The position numbers were made by a program, and so were the translations under genes. Of a DNA stretch of 64,000 nt, positions 9,268 through 18,365 are shown one piece after another. The notes under the pieces are model-generated. The model was not told where the DNA came from and did not search any database. It saw only the letters and a list, made by a program, of their open reading frames with translations. The stretch's first letter is position 1; each line of letters begins with the position of its first letter. The DNA comes from Saccharopolyspora gregorii (GTDB lineage: Bacteria; Actinomycetota; Actinomycetes; Mycobacteriales; Pseudonocardiaceae), in NCBI RefSeq assembly GCF_024734405.1, contig NZ_CP059556.1, positions 372,001 through 436,000 on the forward strand, read 5' to 3'.

Positions 9268-9956
9268 CGGAGGTCCTCGCCCGCGGTGGAGCTGAACAGC
9301 GGCAGCCCGCCGGTGTCGTCGCCGAAGTCGACGACGTTGTACGGCAACCGGATCAGCACGTCCGCCTCCGAACCGGGTTCGGTGGCGCTGGCCAGCACGG
9401 TCGTCCCGGTGTCCGCGACGGCCCGCAGCGCCGACCACACCCGGTTGCGCCCGGAGGGCAGCAGCCCGGCGGTCACGTCGTCCACCACGATCCCCGGCGG
9501 GCCGCCCGCGGTGGCGAGCGCGATCGCGAGCAGCAGCCGGTCGTCCGGGTAGAGCTCGTCGATCAGCGCGGCCCGGTCGACGTCCACCCCGACCAGCGCC
9601 AGCGCCCGGTCCACGTCCTGCGCGCTGACGCGGGCGGTGATGCGGCGCTCCCGGACGGCCTCCCGGACCCGGAGCCTGCCGTCCAGCTCGAAACCGGGGG
9701 AGAGGCGGGCGGGGACGACGACCTTGCGCACCAGGCCGGCGCGGCGCGGTGCCTCGTCGATCTCGATGCGCCCGGCGACGGTGCGCAGCCTGCCGGACAG
9801 CGCGAGCAGCAGCGAGGTGCGGCCGGTGCCGCCCTCGCCGAGGACGACGGCGAGTTCGCCCGGGTACACGCGGGCGTCGACGTTCTCGAAGACGATGCCC
9901 TCCGGTCCGGTGGCCGTGATCCCGCGCGCCACGATGCTCACGCCTTCGACGTCCAT
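9264..9956 (-). CDS. Degenerate ABC-type ATP-binding protein paired with the YhgE-like protein
   Basis: The product is 230 aa from the ATG at 9956, chosen because AGGAG lies just upstream; a GTG 12 bases earlier has no such signal. The ABC fold is recognisable, but key residues differ. The P-loop is GEGGTGRT with Arg46 in place of Lys, the signature LSGGQ position reads LYPDD (about 134-138), Walker B is IVVDDV (155-160) without the usual Glu, and the H-loop position is Thr191. The first gene of a coupled two-gene unit, it may serve as a structural or regulatory nucleotide-binding partner rather than an active pump motor. Confidence 0.75.
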   Translation of the reverse strand: MDVEGVSIVARGITATGPEGIVFENVDARVYPGELAVVLGEGGTGRTSLLLALSGRLRTVAGRIEIDEAPRRAGLVRKVVVPARLSPGFELDGRLRVREAVRERRITARVSAQDVDRALALVGVDVDRAALIDELYPDDRLLLAIALATAGGPPGIVVDDVTAGLLPSGRNRVWSALRAVADTGTTVLASATEPGSEADVLIRLPYNVVDFGDDTGGLPLFSSTAGEDLR

Positions 9957-10222
9957 CTCGCTCCTCACGCCGCGTGACAGGATGCCGGTCCAAAGTGGCC
10001 CCTCACCTGGGCGGGAGCAACTCGGGCGAGCACCCCTCGTAGTCCACAGTGGAGGGATCGACTTCGCTGGTGGGCGGGGTTCCGCGAGCCCGTGGGCGGG
10101 CGCTCGGACGGCCGCGGATCACCCGTTCCGGGGCCGGGCCGCGGGCCGTGCTCCGCGCTCGGCGGGCATCGACCGGCGCTCAGAGAGGCGGATCGGGGGC
10201 ACCGCGATCGAGCGCCCGGTGC

Positions 10223-10732
10223 TCAGCGCGCGACGAGCACGTCCGCGGTGCCGTCGCGGGAATCCAGCACCGCGACCTCGGCGACGGCCGCCCGCACCGG
10301 TTCCGCCGAGCGCAGCGCGTCGAACCCCGCGGTGAGCTCCGCGCCGCCCAGCGCCGGGGTCAGCGCGCAGTGCGGGATCCAGGCCCCGGGGAAGTGGTAC
10401 GCCGACGGGTTCGACACCCGGCCCGCCAGCGCGTCGTGCACCGCCGAGTGCACCGCCAGCAGCTCCGCGTCCACCACCGCCGTCAGCAGCAGCACCGCGT
10501 CCTCGCCCGGGAACGTGCCCAGCGTGGAGAACCACAGGTCCGGCAGGAACAGCGACCGCAGCTCGGCGCGCAGCGCCGCGCGGGCGGCGGCCGGGATCGA
10601 GCTCGCCGACGCCAGCACCACGCCCGGCCGGCCGTCCAGCACCGGAACCCCCGCCGCGGCCGCGTTCTCGCGCAGCGCCCGCAATCGCCGCTCGGTCGCG
10701 TCGTCGAAGAACACGGTCAGCGCCTGCGCCAT
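10223..10732 (-). CDS. 2'-5' RNA ligase-like (2H phosphoesterase superfamily) protein
   Basis: The product is 169 aa, a usual size for the 2'-5' RNA ligase family. The N-terminus FFDDATERRLRAL and the overall alternation fit the duplicated 2H fold. One HxxLT-like catalytic motif is visible as PHCALTP (about residues 123-129). The first motif position reads GVVLASA without the expected His, so catalysis may be impaired or the motif shifted. It sits on the minus strand 47 bp downstream of mutY and could be cotranscribed with it. RNA repair is a family-level guess only. Confidence 0.62.
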   Translation of the reverse strand: MAQALTVFFDDATERRLRALRENAAAAGVPVLDGRPGVVLASASSIPAAARAALRAELRSLFLPDLWFSTLGTFPGEDAVLLLTAVVDAELLAVHSAVHDALAGRVSNPSAYHFPGAWIPHCALTPALGGAELTAGFDALRSAEPVRAAVAEVAVLDSRDGTADVLVAR

Positions 10733-10779
10733 CGGTTCCGCCCTCCGGGCCGTCGTCGCCGGGAGGCCCGGCCGGTCGC

Positions 10780-11664
10780 TCAGTGCTCGCCGGGGAGGGC
10801 GAAGCGACCGTCGTCGGTCTGCTCCAGCAATCCGTCCACCAGCAGCGAATCCAGGCAGCGGTCCCGCTGGCCCGCGTCCTGCCACACCGCGTCGAGCGCG
10901 GCGCGCGGCACCGGGCCCTCCGCGCCGCGCAGCACGTCCAGCAGCTTGCCGCGCACCTGGCGGTCCGTGCCCGCGAACTTCTGCACCTTCTTCGGCGGCC
11001 CCGCGTAGGCCGGGCGACCCGCGTGCTGCCACGCGCAGTCCGCCGCGATCGGGCAGCGCTCACAAGCGGGGGAGCGGACCGTGCACACGACCTGCCCCAG
11101 CTCCATCAGCGCCGCCGAGAGCCGGGCCGCGCTCGCGTCGTCGGACGGCAGCAGCGCGTCCACGTCCGCCAGGTCCCGCTTCGTCGACGGCGGGCCGGCA
11201 TCGCCCGCGCCGTGCACCGCGCGCGCCACCACCCGGCGCACGTTGGTGTCCACCACCGGGGCCCGCCTGCCGTAGGCGAACGCGGCCACCGCGCGCGCCG
11301 TGTACGCGCCGATGCCCGGCAGCGCCAGCAAGGTGTCCACATCGGACGGAACGACGTCACCGTGGTCGGCGGCGATCGCGGCCGCGGCCTGGTGCAGCCG
11401 CAGCGCCCGGCGCGGGTAGCCGAGCTTGCCCCAGGCGCGCAGCACCTCCGCCTGGGTGGCCGCGGCCAGGTCGGACGGGCGCGGCCAGCGCTCCAGCCAC
11501 TCCTGCCAGATCGGGGCGACCCGGTTCACCGGCGTCTGCTGCAGCATCGTCTCGCTGACCAGCACGCCCCAGCCGGTGACGCCCGGCGCGCGCCACGGCA
11601 GCGGGCGGGCCTCGGCGGCGAACCAGTCGGTCAGTTCGGTGGGGTCCCAGGCGATCGTCGTCAT
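10780..11664 (-). CDS. mutY: A/G-specific adenine DNA glycosylase MutY
   Basis: The product is 294 aa from the ATG at 11664; a GTG 36 bases upstream is an alternative. It removes adenine mispaired with 8-oxoguanine. Evidence is the catalytic-Glu segment VSETMLQQTP, the helix-hairpin-helix LPGIGAYTARAV, the catalytic-Asp segment VVDTNVRRV and the [4Fe-4S] ligands in exact C-x6-C-x2-C-x5-C spacing (CTVRSPACERCPIAADC). The C-terminal 8-oxoG-recognition domain is short, as in other actinobacterial MutY proteins. Position beside radA/disA matches Rv3589. Confidence 0.94.
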   Translation of the reverse strand: MTTIAWDPTELTDWFAAEARPLPWRAPGVTGWGVLVSETMLQQTPVNRVAPIWQEWLERWPRPSDLAAATQAEVLRAWGKLGYPRRALRLHQAAAAIAADHGDVVPSDVDTLLALPGIGAYTARAVAAFAYGRRAPVVDTNVRRVVARAVHGAGDAGPPSTKRDLADVDALLPSDDASAARLSAALMELGQVVCTVRSPACERCPIAADCAWQHAGRPAYAGPPKKVQKFAGTDRQVRGKLLDVLRGAEGPVPRAALDAVWQDAGQRDRCLDSLLVDGLLEQTDDGRFALPGEH

Positions 11665-11821
11665 CTCGGATTCGATCCTGCCACCACTCCACCGGGGCAC
11701 GCGCGCCGCCCCGAGCCCGTGCCTGCGTCACCTGAAGGGGTTGCAGAACGCGACTGATCAACCGCGCCAATACACCTGATCGGGGCCATTGGCATTGGGC
11801 CGTTCGGCGGGATCACCGGGT

Positions 11822-11827
11822 TACTGT
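11822..11827 (+). promoter_or_regulatory. Candidate -10 element, leaderless transcript
   Basis: TACTGT ends 6 nt before the GTG at 11834, and there is no ribosome binding site. This is the same geometry as at six other genes in the window. Confidence 0.45.
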
Positions 11828-11833
11828 CGGGCG

Positions 11834-12466
11834 GTGCTGGATCCCATCGGACCGCTCCCACGCGAGGTGTACTGGCGACGCCGGGCACTGGCAGTCGGCG
11901 TGATCCTGCTGGTCACCGCCCTGGTGGTGTGGGGGATCGTCGTCCTCGCCGGAGTCCTGGCCCCGCGCGCGTCCGCGCCCGCCCCGCAAGCCGCACCACC
12001 ACCGGCCGCCCCGAACGCGGCCGCACCACCGCCCGCGCCGAAGGCCCCGCCGCCACCGCCCGCGTGCGCCGACCAGGACCTGCGGATCGCCGCCGAACCG
12101 GCCCGCCCGAGCTTCCCCGCTGGCGAACCCGTCGAACTCCGCATGATCGTCACCAACGCCAGTTCCCACGCCTGCGTCCGCAACACCGACCGGATGCTCC
12201 GCGAAGTGGTCGTGTCCACCGAGAACGGCACCAGGTTCTGGTCCAGCAACGACTGCCACGTCGAATCCACCAACGAGAAGCCCTTGCTGGAACCCGGGAA
12301 GTCCGTGCGCAACGAGATCCGGTGGACCGGCGTCGCCTCCACCCGCGACGCGAGCCCCGCCCAGTGCGCCGCCGAACGCGACACCGCCCCCGCGGGCGCG
12401 TACGTGGTCGGGGCCCGGCTCGACCGCATGGTCAGCGAGCCCGCGCCCTTCCGCATCACCGGCTGA
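11834..12466 (+). CDS. Single-pass membrane protein with Pro/Ala linker, Rv3587c-like
   Basis: The product is 210 aa from the GTG at 11834; the frame is open upstream to a TTG. A positively charged start (YWRRR) leads to one transmembrane helix at about residues 18-40. A Pro/Ala-rich linker of about 40 residues follows, then an exported domain of about 130 residues with four or more cysteines (PACADQ, SHACV, NDCHV, PAQCAA) and a beta-sandwich-like pattern. I recognise no catalytic motif. Its position between mutY and disA matches Rv3587c in mycobacteria, and the assignment rests on synteny and architecture. It converges tightly on disA with only 15 bp between stops. Confidence 0.75.
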   Translation: MLDPIGPLPREVYWRRRALAVGVILLVTALVVWGIVVLAGVLAPRASAPAPQAAPPPAAPNAAAPPPAPKAPPPPPACADQDLRIAAEPARPSFPAGEPVELRMIVTNASSHACVRNTDRMLREVVVSTENGTRFWSSNDCHVESTNEKPLLEPGKSVRNEIRWTGVASTRDASPAQCAAERDTAPAGAYVVGARLDRMVSEPAPFRITG

Positions 12467-12481
12467 GGCCGTCCCCGCTGA

Positions 12482-13549
12482 TCAGAGGTGGCGGCCCGCT
12501 TCGGCCAGCCGGCCCAGCGAGGCGCGGAGCGAGCGGGCGCGGGCTTCGCCGATGAACTCCACCTCGCACAGCTGCGGAACGTCCGCGGCCAGCAGCGCCT
12601 GCAGGGACCCGAAGTGCGCCACCAGCTGCCTGCGCACCGCGGGCGGCAACCGCGGCACCCGCGCCAGCAGCCGGTACCCGCGCGGCCGCAGCGGCTGCTC
12701 CAGGTCCTCCGTCCCGCCCGGGTAGCCGAACGCCCGCGCCACCGCCGTCAGGTCCAGCAGCGCCGTCGCGTCCAGCTCCGCCAGCGCCGCGTCCACCTGC
12801 TCCGTCGTCGGCAACCCGCCCGCGGTCGGCAGGTACTCCTGCACCACCAGCTCCCGGTCCAGGTCGATGCCGCCGACCAGCTCGTCCAGCTGGAGCTCGA
12901 TCAACCGGCCGTCGCTGCCCAGCTCGACGACCGCGCCGCCGATCTCGTCGGAGATGCGGCGCACCATCTCCAGGCGCTGCACCACCGTCATCGCGTCCCG
13001 CAGCGTCACCGCGTCCGCCACCTCCAGCGCGGACAGGGTGTGCGTCACCTCCGCCAGCCGCGCCGTGTAGCGCTCCAGCGTGGCCAGCGCCTGGTTCGCC
13101 CGGGACAGGATCTCCGGCGAACCCGACAGCACGTGCCGGTAGCCGTGGATGTAGACGCTGACCAGGCTCATCGACTGGCTCACCGACACCACGGGGTGGC
13201 CGGTGTGGATGGCGGTGCGCTCCGCCGTGCGGTGCCGGGTCCCCGACTCGTCGGTGGGGATCGTCGGGTCCGGGACCAGCTGCACGTTGGCCCGGAGGAT
13301 GCGGGCCCCGTCGGTGGACAGCACCACTGCACCGTCCATCTTGGACAGCTCGCGGAGCCGGGTCGCGCTGAACTCCACGTCCAGCCGGAAGCCGCCGTCG
13401 CAGATCGACTCCACGGTCGCGTCGTGGCCCAGCACGATCAGCGCCCCGGTGCGGCCGCGCAGGATCCGCTCCAGCGCGTCCCGCAGCGCGGTCCCCGGTG
13501 CCAGCCACGCCAGCGTCGTCCGCAACGACTCGGGATGACCATCGGCCAC
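12482..13549 (-). CDS. disA: DNA integrity scanning diadenylate cyclase DisA
   Basis: The product is 355 aa, the family length. It makes c-di-AMP from two ATP while scanning DNA for branched structures. The N-terminal DAC domain carries the diagnostic DGA motif (residues 72-74) and GTRHR (103-107). A helical linker and a C-terminal RuvA-like helix-hairpin-helix domain ([20 protein letters not shown]) follow. It is downstream of radA on the same strand with a 125-bp gap, as in M. tuberculosis, where RadA is reported to modulate DisA activity. Confidence 0.95.
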   Translation of the reverse strand: MADGHPESLRTTLAWLAPGTALRDALERILRGRTGALIVLGHDATVESICDGGFRLDVEFSATRLRELSKMDGAVVLSTDGARILRANVQLVPDPTIPTDESGTRHRTAERTAIHTGHPVVSVSQSMSLVSVYIHGYRHVLSGSPEILSRANQALATLERYTARLAEVTHTLSALEVADAVTLRDAMTVVQRLEMVRRISDEIGGAVVELGSDGRLIELQLDELVGGIDLDRELVVQEYLPTAGGLPTTEQVDAALAELDATALLDLTAVARAFGYPGGTEDLEQPLRPRGYRLLARVPRLPPAVRRQLVAHFGSLQALLAADVPQLCEVEFIGEARARSLRASLGRLAEAGRHL

Positions 13550-13674
13550 GACTCCCCCTCGGCTGCCTGTTCTCGAACTCCTGGTGCGATCGGGCCGGTG
13601 TCCGGCGCCTGCTGCCCGGCATCTGCTGCGTGGTGCCCGGCGTCCGGCGGTGCGGTCCGCGGCTGCGCCGATGG

Positions 13675-15042
13675 TCAGCGGGAGCGCAGGGACTTCAGCG
13701 CCGTCTTGATGTCCGGCACCTCGGTGGCCCGGATGCCCGGTGGCAACCGGCCCGAGTCCGGCGGCACCAGCGCCCGGTCGAAGCCGAGCCGCGCGGCCTC
13801 CGCGAGCCGCCTGCCGACCCCGCTGACCCGGCGGATCTCCCCGGCCAGCCCGACCTCGCCGATCACCACGATGTTCGGCGGCAGCGGCACGTCCAGCGCG
13901 GAGGAGGCGACCGCCAGCGCCACCGCCAGGTCCGCGGCGGGTTCGGTGACCTTCATGCCGCCGACCGTCGCCGCGAACACCTCCTTCTCCCCGGTGCGGA
14001 TCCGGCCGCGCTTGTCCAGCACCGCCAGCGTCATCGACACCCGGGCCGAGTCCAGGCCGCTCACCGCACGCCGCGGGATCTGCATCTGGGTGGGCGCGAC
14101 CAGCGCCTGCACCTCCGCCAGCAGGGGGCGCTTGCCCTCCACCATCACGGTGACCGCGGTGCCGGGAACCGCCGCCTCCTGCCGGTTCAGGAACAGCCCG
14201 GACGGGTCGGTGACCTCGGCGATGCCGTCGTCGCGCTGCTCGAAGCAGCCGACCTCGTCGGCCGGGCCGAACCGGTTCTTGATGCCGCGCAGCATCCGCA
14301 GCGCCGAGTGCCGGTCGCCCTCGAAGTTGAGCACCACGTCCACCAGGTGCTCCAGGGCGCGCGGGCCCGCGACCGCGCCGTCCTTCGTCACGTGCCCGAC
14401 CAGGACCACCGGCAGCCCGCGCTCCTTCGCCAGCGCGACCAGACCGGAGGTCACGGCGCGCACCTGCGTCACGCCGCCGGGGGTGCCGTCCACGTCGGGC
14501 GACTGCACCGTCTGCACCGAGTCCACGATCAGCAGCCCCGGCTTGATCGCGTCCACGTGCCCGAGCACCGCCGACAGGTCGTTCTCCGAGCCCAGGAACA
14601 GCTCCGGGTCCAGCGAGTTCGTCCGCTCCGCGCGCAGCCGCACCTGCCCGGCCGACTCCTCGCCCGTGATGTACAGCGAGGGGCCGCCGGTGCGGGCCGC
14701 GGCCCAGCGGTGCGCGACCTCCAGCAGCAGCGTCGACTTGCCCACCCCGGGCTCACCCGCGAGCAGCATCACCGCGCCCGGCACGATGCCACCGCCGAGC
14801 ACCCGGTCCAGCTCCGCGATGCCGGTCGGGACCGCCCGCGCCGAGTCCAGGTCCACTTCGCCGATGGGCCGGGCCGCGCTGGACGGCGCGGCCGCGGACA
14901 GCTTCGCCAGCGCGGGCCGCGCCGGGGCCGCCTCCTCCACGGTGTTCCACTCGTGGCACTTCGGGCAGCGGCCGACCCACTTCGCGACCTCGTGACCGCA
15001 TTCGGCGCAGCGGTAGGCGGGACGGGCGTTCTTGGTAGGCAC
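13675..15042 (-). CDS. radA: DNA repair protein RadA (Sms)
   Basis: The product is 455 aa. It is a RecA-like helicase/ATPase that drives branch migration in recombinational repair. It has an N-terminal C4 zinc finger (Cys12, 15, 26, 29), Walker [14 protein letters not shown] (about 100), the diagnostic KNRFGP motif and a C-terminal Lon-protease-like domain. The start is a GTG with no Shine-Dalgarno but a TAnnnT hexamer placed for leaderless transcription. It precedes disA in the conserved order. Confidence 0.95.
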   Translation of the reverse strand: MPTKNARPAYRCAECGHEVAKWVGRCPKCHEWNTVEEAAPARPALAKLSAAAPSSAARPIGEVDLDSARAVPTGIAELDRVLGGGIVPGAVMLLAGEPGVGKSTLLLEVAHRWAAARTGGPSLYITGEESAGQVRLRAERTNSLDPELFLGSENDLSAVLGHVDAIKPGLLIVDSVQTVQSPDVDGTPGGVTQVRAVTSGLVALAKERGLPVVLVGHVTKDGAVAGPRALEHLVDVVLNFEGDRHSALRMLRGIKNRFGPADEVGCFEQRDDGIAEVTDPSGLFLNRQEAAVPGTAVTVMVEGKRPLLAEVQALVAPTQMQIPRRAVSGLDSARVSMTLAVLDKRGRIRTGEKEVFAATVGGMKVTEPAADLAVALAVASSALDVPLPPNIVVIGEVGLAGEIRRVSGVGRRLAEAARLGFDRALVPPDSGRLPPGIRATEVPDIKTALKSLRSR

Positions 15043-15048
15043 GGGGCG

Positions 15049-15054
15049 AGGCTA
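15049..15054 (-). promoter_or_regulatory. Candidate -10 element for leaderless radA
   Basis: On the minus strand TAGCCT ends 6 nt before the radA GTG start. An overlapping TATAGC is also present. Confidence 0.45.
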
Positions 15055-15180
15055 TAAGCCGGCCCCGACGGGGCCCGTGCCGACACACGCCCGCGTGTCG
15101 GCGCCCGTCCGGCGAGCAGGCCCCGGACGCAGCGGAGGCCGCCCCCGACGGGGACGGCCTCCGGCTGGTCGAGCTGGGTG

Positions 15181-15738
15181 TCAGTGGTGCGATTCCTCGC
15201 CACCGGTGTCCGGGCGCGGGGTGGGGTCCTCCCCGATCGGGACCTGCACGGTGAGCGGGCCCGCCTTCTCGAACACGAAGGTCACCGGGACGGTCACGCC
15301 GGGCGTGATGTCCTGGGTCAGGCCCTTCAAAGTGATCGAGACCTCCTGCTGATCGGGGGTCGCGGACCCCTCCGTGCCGTAGGCGTGCAGCGCGGACCGC
15401 GACGGCAGGGTGCGGTTCTTGGCGACGTCGACGGAGGCCGCGTAGGTCGAGGATGCCTCGACCAGCTTGTCCGCCTCGGCGCCGTCGTTGATCAGCACGG
15501 CGGCCAGCGGAGCGGAGGCGCCCTTGGCGTAGCGGCTCCCCGTCTCCGGGAAGGACAGCGTCGCGTTCCGGACGCCGATGCCGCCGGCGTCCCCGCTGCC
15601 GCCCGCGACGGCGGCGACCTGCGTGTCGGTCTCGGTGACCTGCCCGGCGCTGCATCCGGCGAGCGCCAGGACGGCGCCCAGGCCGAGGGCGGCCGAGGTC
15701 AACCGCACGCGGAAGGTGTGGTGCTGAAGGCGGCTCAC
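15181..15738 (-). CDS. lpqE: LpqE-like lipoprotein
   Basis: The product is 185 aa from the GTG at 15738, preceded by GGAAGGAC. The signal peptide ends in a clear lipobox (LALAGC, Cys about residue 30), so the mature protein is anchored to the outer face of the membrane. The exported domain is beta-rich (copper-chaperone PCuAC/LpqE-like) with GIGVRNATLSF and ITLKGLTQDI segments. The location between radA and carD matches Rv3584 (lpqE). Its precise function is unknown. It diverges from carD across about 290 bp. Confidence 0.8.
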   Translation of the reverse strand: MSRLQHHTFRVRLTSAALGLGAVLALAGCSAGQVTETDTQVAAVAGGSGDAGGIGVRNATLSFPETGSRYAKGASAPLAAVLINDGAEADKLVEASSTYAASVDVAKNRTLPSRSALHAYGTEGSATPDQQEVSITLKGLTQDITPGVTVPVTFVFEKAGPLTVQVPIGEDPTPRPDTGGEESHH

Positions 15739-16026
15739 GGTGGCAGTGTCCTTCCTGATAGCCGGACGACCGCGATGGAGCTTAATGGTCCGCTCCGGAG
15801 GACCAGTAGGCAGACCCCACATCGGCCCCCGGTCCGGGGTCGTGAACCGTGTTCGGAAGGTGTCCACAGTGGATCAAAAGGGGGCGCCGGAGACCCCCGG
15901 GAAGCATGCCCGGAGCCTGTTTGTCAACCCCCGATCGCGTCCTGACCTGCGACGACGGACGGGAGCCGGTCGAGGCTCGGTTGCCGCGCGTGCTAAGCTG
16001 GGCGCAGCGAAAGGGGCAGAGGACAC

Positions 16027-16515
16027 ATGGTTTTCAAGGTCGGAGAGACCGTCGTCTACCCGCATCACGGTGCCGCGCTCATCGAAGCAATCGAGACCCG
16101 TGTGATCAAGGGCGAGGAGAAGCAATACCTCGTCCTCAAGGTCGCGCAAGGTGACTTGACCGTTCGAGTTCCCGCTGACAACGCCGAGATCGTCGGCGTT
16201 CGGGACGTCGTCGGTCAAGAGGGTCTGGACCGCGTCTTCGACGTGCTGCGCGCCCCGCACACCGAGGAACCGACTAACTGGTCCCGGCGGTACAAGGCCA
16301 ACGTGGAGAAGCTCGCCTCCGGCGATGTGAACAAGGTGGCCGAAGTGGTGCGCGACCTCTGGCGGCGCGAGAAGGACCGTGGCCTGTCCGCGGGTGAGAA
16401 GCGCATGTTGGCCAAGGCCAGGCAAATACTGGTCAGCGAATTGGCGCTGGCCGAGGGCACCGACGAGGGCAAGGCCGAGTCCCTGCTGGACGAAGTTCTC
16501 GCCACGGCCGTGTGA
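16027..16515 (+). CDS. carD: CarD-family RNA polymerase-binding transcription regulator
   Basis: The product is 162 aa and opens with [15 protein letters not shown], the RNA-polymerase-interaction (Tudor-like) domain. A helical DNA-binding domain follows with [12 protein letters not shown], containing the conserved Trp that wedges into the promoter bubble edge. CarD stabilises open complexes at rRNA and many other promoters. It is the first gene of a carD-ispD-ispF run, as in mycobacteria (Rv3583c-Rv3581c). A ribosome site (AGAGGA) is present. A TAAGCT hexamer at 15994-15999 is a plausible -10. Confidence 0.95.
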   Translation: MVFKVGETVVYPHHGAALIEAIETRVIKGEEKQYLVLKVAQGDLTVRVPADNAEIVGVRDVVGQEGLDRVFDVLRAPHTEEPTNWSRRYKANVEKLASGDVNKVAEVVRDLWRREKDRGLSAGEKRMLAKARQILVSELALAEGTDEGKAESLLDEVLATAV

Positions 16516-16534
16516 TCGGCGGGTTCTGCTCAAC

Positions 16535-17236
16535 GTGACGGTGGTGGCCCTCGTTCCGGCCGCCGGGCGCGGTGTGCGCCTCGGTGTCGGGATGCCGAAA
16601 GCACTGGTCCAGGTCGCGGGCCGATCTCTGCTGGTGCGCGCGGTCGGTGGTCTGCTGGACTCCGGGCGCGTGCACCACGTGGTCGTCGCCGCCCCGCCGG
16701 ACCAGGTCGACGTGGTCGAGCGCGAGCTCGGCGAGTTCGACGCGGCGGCGGTGCACGTGGTGGCCGGTGGTGCCGACCGCACCGAGTCCGTCCGCCTCGC
16801 GCTCGCGGTCACCGAACGGGCCGTGCCCGACGCCGACGTGGTGCTGGTGCACGACGCGGCCCGCGCGTTCACCCCGCCCGCCATGATCGGTGCCGTGGTG
16901 GACGCCGTGCTCGGCGGTGCGTCCGCGGTGATCCCGGTGCTGCCCGTCGCCGACACCATCAAGCAGGTCGACGAGGCCGGTGCGGTCACCGCGACCGTCG
17001 ACCGCTCCCCGCTCCGCAGCGTGCAGACCCCGCAGGGCTTCCGGCCCGGCGTGCTGCGCGCCGCCTACGCCGCGGCCGGGGACGCCGCCACCGATGACGC
17101 CGGGCTCGTGGAGCGGGCCGGTGGCGAGGTGCGCACCGTGCCCGGTCACCCGAACGCGCTGAAGATCACCACCGCCTTCGACCTGGCGGTCGCCGAGTCG
17201 GTGCTCGCCGTCGAACCGATCGGAGAACTCCGGTGA
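16535..17236 (+). CDS. ispD: 2-C-methyl-D-erythritol 4-phosphate cytidylyltransferase IspD
   Basis: The product is 233 aa from the GTG at 16535, 19 bp after the carD stop. The frame is open further upstream inside carD, but the nucleotide-binding signature [19 protein letters not shown] belongs at the very start. [16 protein letters not shown] and TPQGF are also conserved. It catalyses the CTP-dependent step of the MEP isoprenoid pathway. Its stop overlaps the ispF start (GTGA), so the two are coupled. Confidence 0.95.
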   Translation: MTVVALVPAAGRGVRLGVGMPKALVQVAGRSLLVRAVGGLLDSGRVHHVVVAAPPDQVDVVERELGEFDAAAVHVVAGGADRTESVRLALAVTERAVPDADVVLVHDAARAFTPPAMIGAVVDAVLGGASAVIPVLPVADTIKQVDEAGAVTATVDRSPLRSVQTPQGFRPGVLRAAYAAAGDAATDDAGLVERAGGEVRTVPGHPNALKITTAFDLAVAESVLAVEPIGELR

Positions 17237-17715
17237 CCGGACCGCTGCCGAGGATCGGCCAAGGCGTCGACGTGCACCCCGTGGAAGCCGGCCGGGAGTG
17301 CTGGATCGCCGGCCTGCGGTGGCCCGGCGTCGACGGGTGCAGCGGCCACTCCGACGGGGACGTCGCCGCGCACGCGCTGTGCGACGCGCTGCTGTCCGCG
17401 GCGGGGCTCGGCGACCTGGGTGCCGTGTTCGGCACCGGCGGTGATCGCTGGGCCGGAGCGCACGGTGCGGAACTGCTCACCGAGGTGGTGGACCGGATCA
17501 CCGCCGCCGGGTTCCAGGTCGGCAACGCCACCGTGCAGGTCATCGGCAACGCGCCCCGCATCGGCAAGCGCCGCGAGGAAGCCCAGCGGGTGCTCTCCGA
17601 GGTGCTCGGCGCGCCGGTGTCGGTGTCCGGCACCACCAGCGACGGGCTCGGGCTCACCGGCCGCGGCGAAGGCATCGCCGCCGTCGCCACCGCATTGCTC
17701 TTCCCGGCGGCTTGA
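17233..17715 (+). CDS. ispF: 2-C-methyl-D-erythritol 2,4-cyclodiphosphate synthase IspF
   Basis: The product is 160 aa. It has the metal-ligand segment GVDVHPV (Asp and His), the second [10 protein letters not shown] motif, and the C-terminal [17 protein letters not shown] that closes the trimer active site. It follows IspD in the MEP pathway. It overlaps ispD by 4 bp and has no downstream partner within 100 bp. An imperfect TCTTCCCC/GGGGAAAG inverted repeat about 15 bp after its stop could be a terminator. Confidence 0.96.
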   Translation: MTGPLPRIGQGVDVHPVEAGRECWIAGLRWPGVDGCSGHSDGDVAAHALCDALLSAAGLGDLGAVFGTGGDRWAGAHGAELLTEVVDRITAAGFQVGNATVQVIGNAPRIGKRREEAQRVLSEVLGAPVSVSGTTSDGLGLTGRGEGIAAVATALLFPAA

Positions 17716-17816
17716 CCAGCACGTCCGGTTAAATCTTCCCCACCTGGGGGTCAAGTCGGGGAAAGGTCCGGGTTCGCACCCTGGTCGTGCCGCCCGCCGC
17801 GGGTCATGCTCGACGC

Positions 17817-18041
17817 ATGGTGATCGAACGCAACCGCTGGGTGCGCAGGGCCGTGGTCGGCCAGCCCGTGATCGCTTGGCCCTGTTCGCTGCTGCTGTGG
17901 GCGGCCGGTGGCGCCGCCGCGCTCGTCCTCGCCGCCGCCATCCTGTGGATCAGCACCGCCTCGTGCGTCTTCGGCATCCTCGCCCCGCTCCACCACGACG
18001 ACCCGATCCCCGCCGACCGGCTCACGTCCGGCACGTCCTGA
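17817..18041 (+). CDS. Small hypothetical membrane protein
   Basis: The product is 74 aa from the ATG at 17817. It has a basic start (MVIERNRWVRR), one or two hydrophobic stretches (about residues 13-55) and a short polar tail. I do not recognise a family. The ribosome site is poor, so this is a tentative call. It lies alone between ispF and the HAD hydrolase. Confidence 0.4.
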   Translation: MVIERNRWVRRAVVGQPVIAWPCSLLLWAAGGAAALVLAAAILWISTASCVFGILAPLHHDDPIPADRLTSGTS

Positions 18042-18365
18042 CCTCGATCGGAGCCCGACCACCTCGACCGCCGCCGCGCCAGGTGGAACCCTGCGGCGTG
18101 ATCAGCGGGAGCCGGCCCGGCCCGGCGGCTCCGGCCGGTCTCGCGCACCGGCGCCGCCACCGCGCCGGGCGGCTGGGCGCAGTGCTCGTCGGACGGCAGG
18201 ACGTCGCACGCGGCGCGGATCCGGGTGGCCCGCTCCTGCCGCGCGCGGTGCTCAGCCACGTCCGGGCTGCACGGCCGGTGGGGCGCGGTGCGCCGGGTCG
18301 GCGACCGGTGGTGAGATCGGCCGCAGCGGCGGGAGCGGGCGCGGCGCGGCCCGTAGGGTGGCCGG
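18042..18365. other. Intergenic stretch without a recognised gene
   Basis: About 320 bp of high-GC sequence upstream of the HAD hydrolase. Frames through it on both strands look like compositional shadows, with Arg/Pro/Ala-rich translations and no motifs. The only signal noted is TAGGGT at 18354-18359, placed as a -10 for the downstream gene. Confidence 0.4.
18354..18359 (+). promoter_or_regulatory. Candidate -10 element, leaderless HAD hydrolase gene
   Basis: TAGGGT ends 6 nt before the GTG at 18366. There is no Shine-Dalgarno sequence. Confidence 0.4.

Noticed and set aside
17804-18259. Minus-strand frame of 151 codons opposite the small membrane protein
   Set aside because: Low-complexity composition, no motif and no ribosome site. 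The plus-strand small ORF with a hydrophobic core is slightly better supported.
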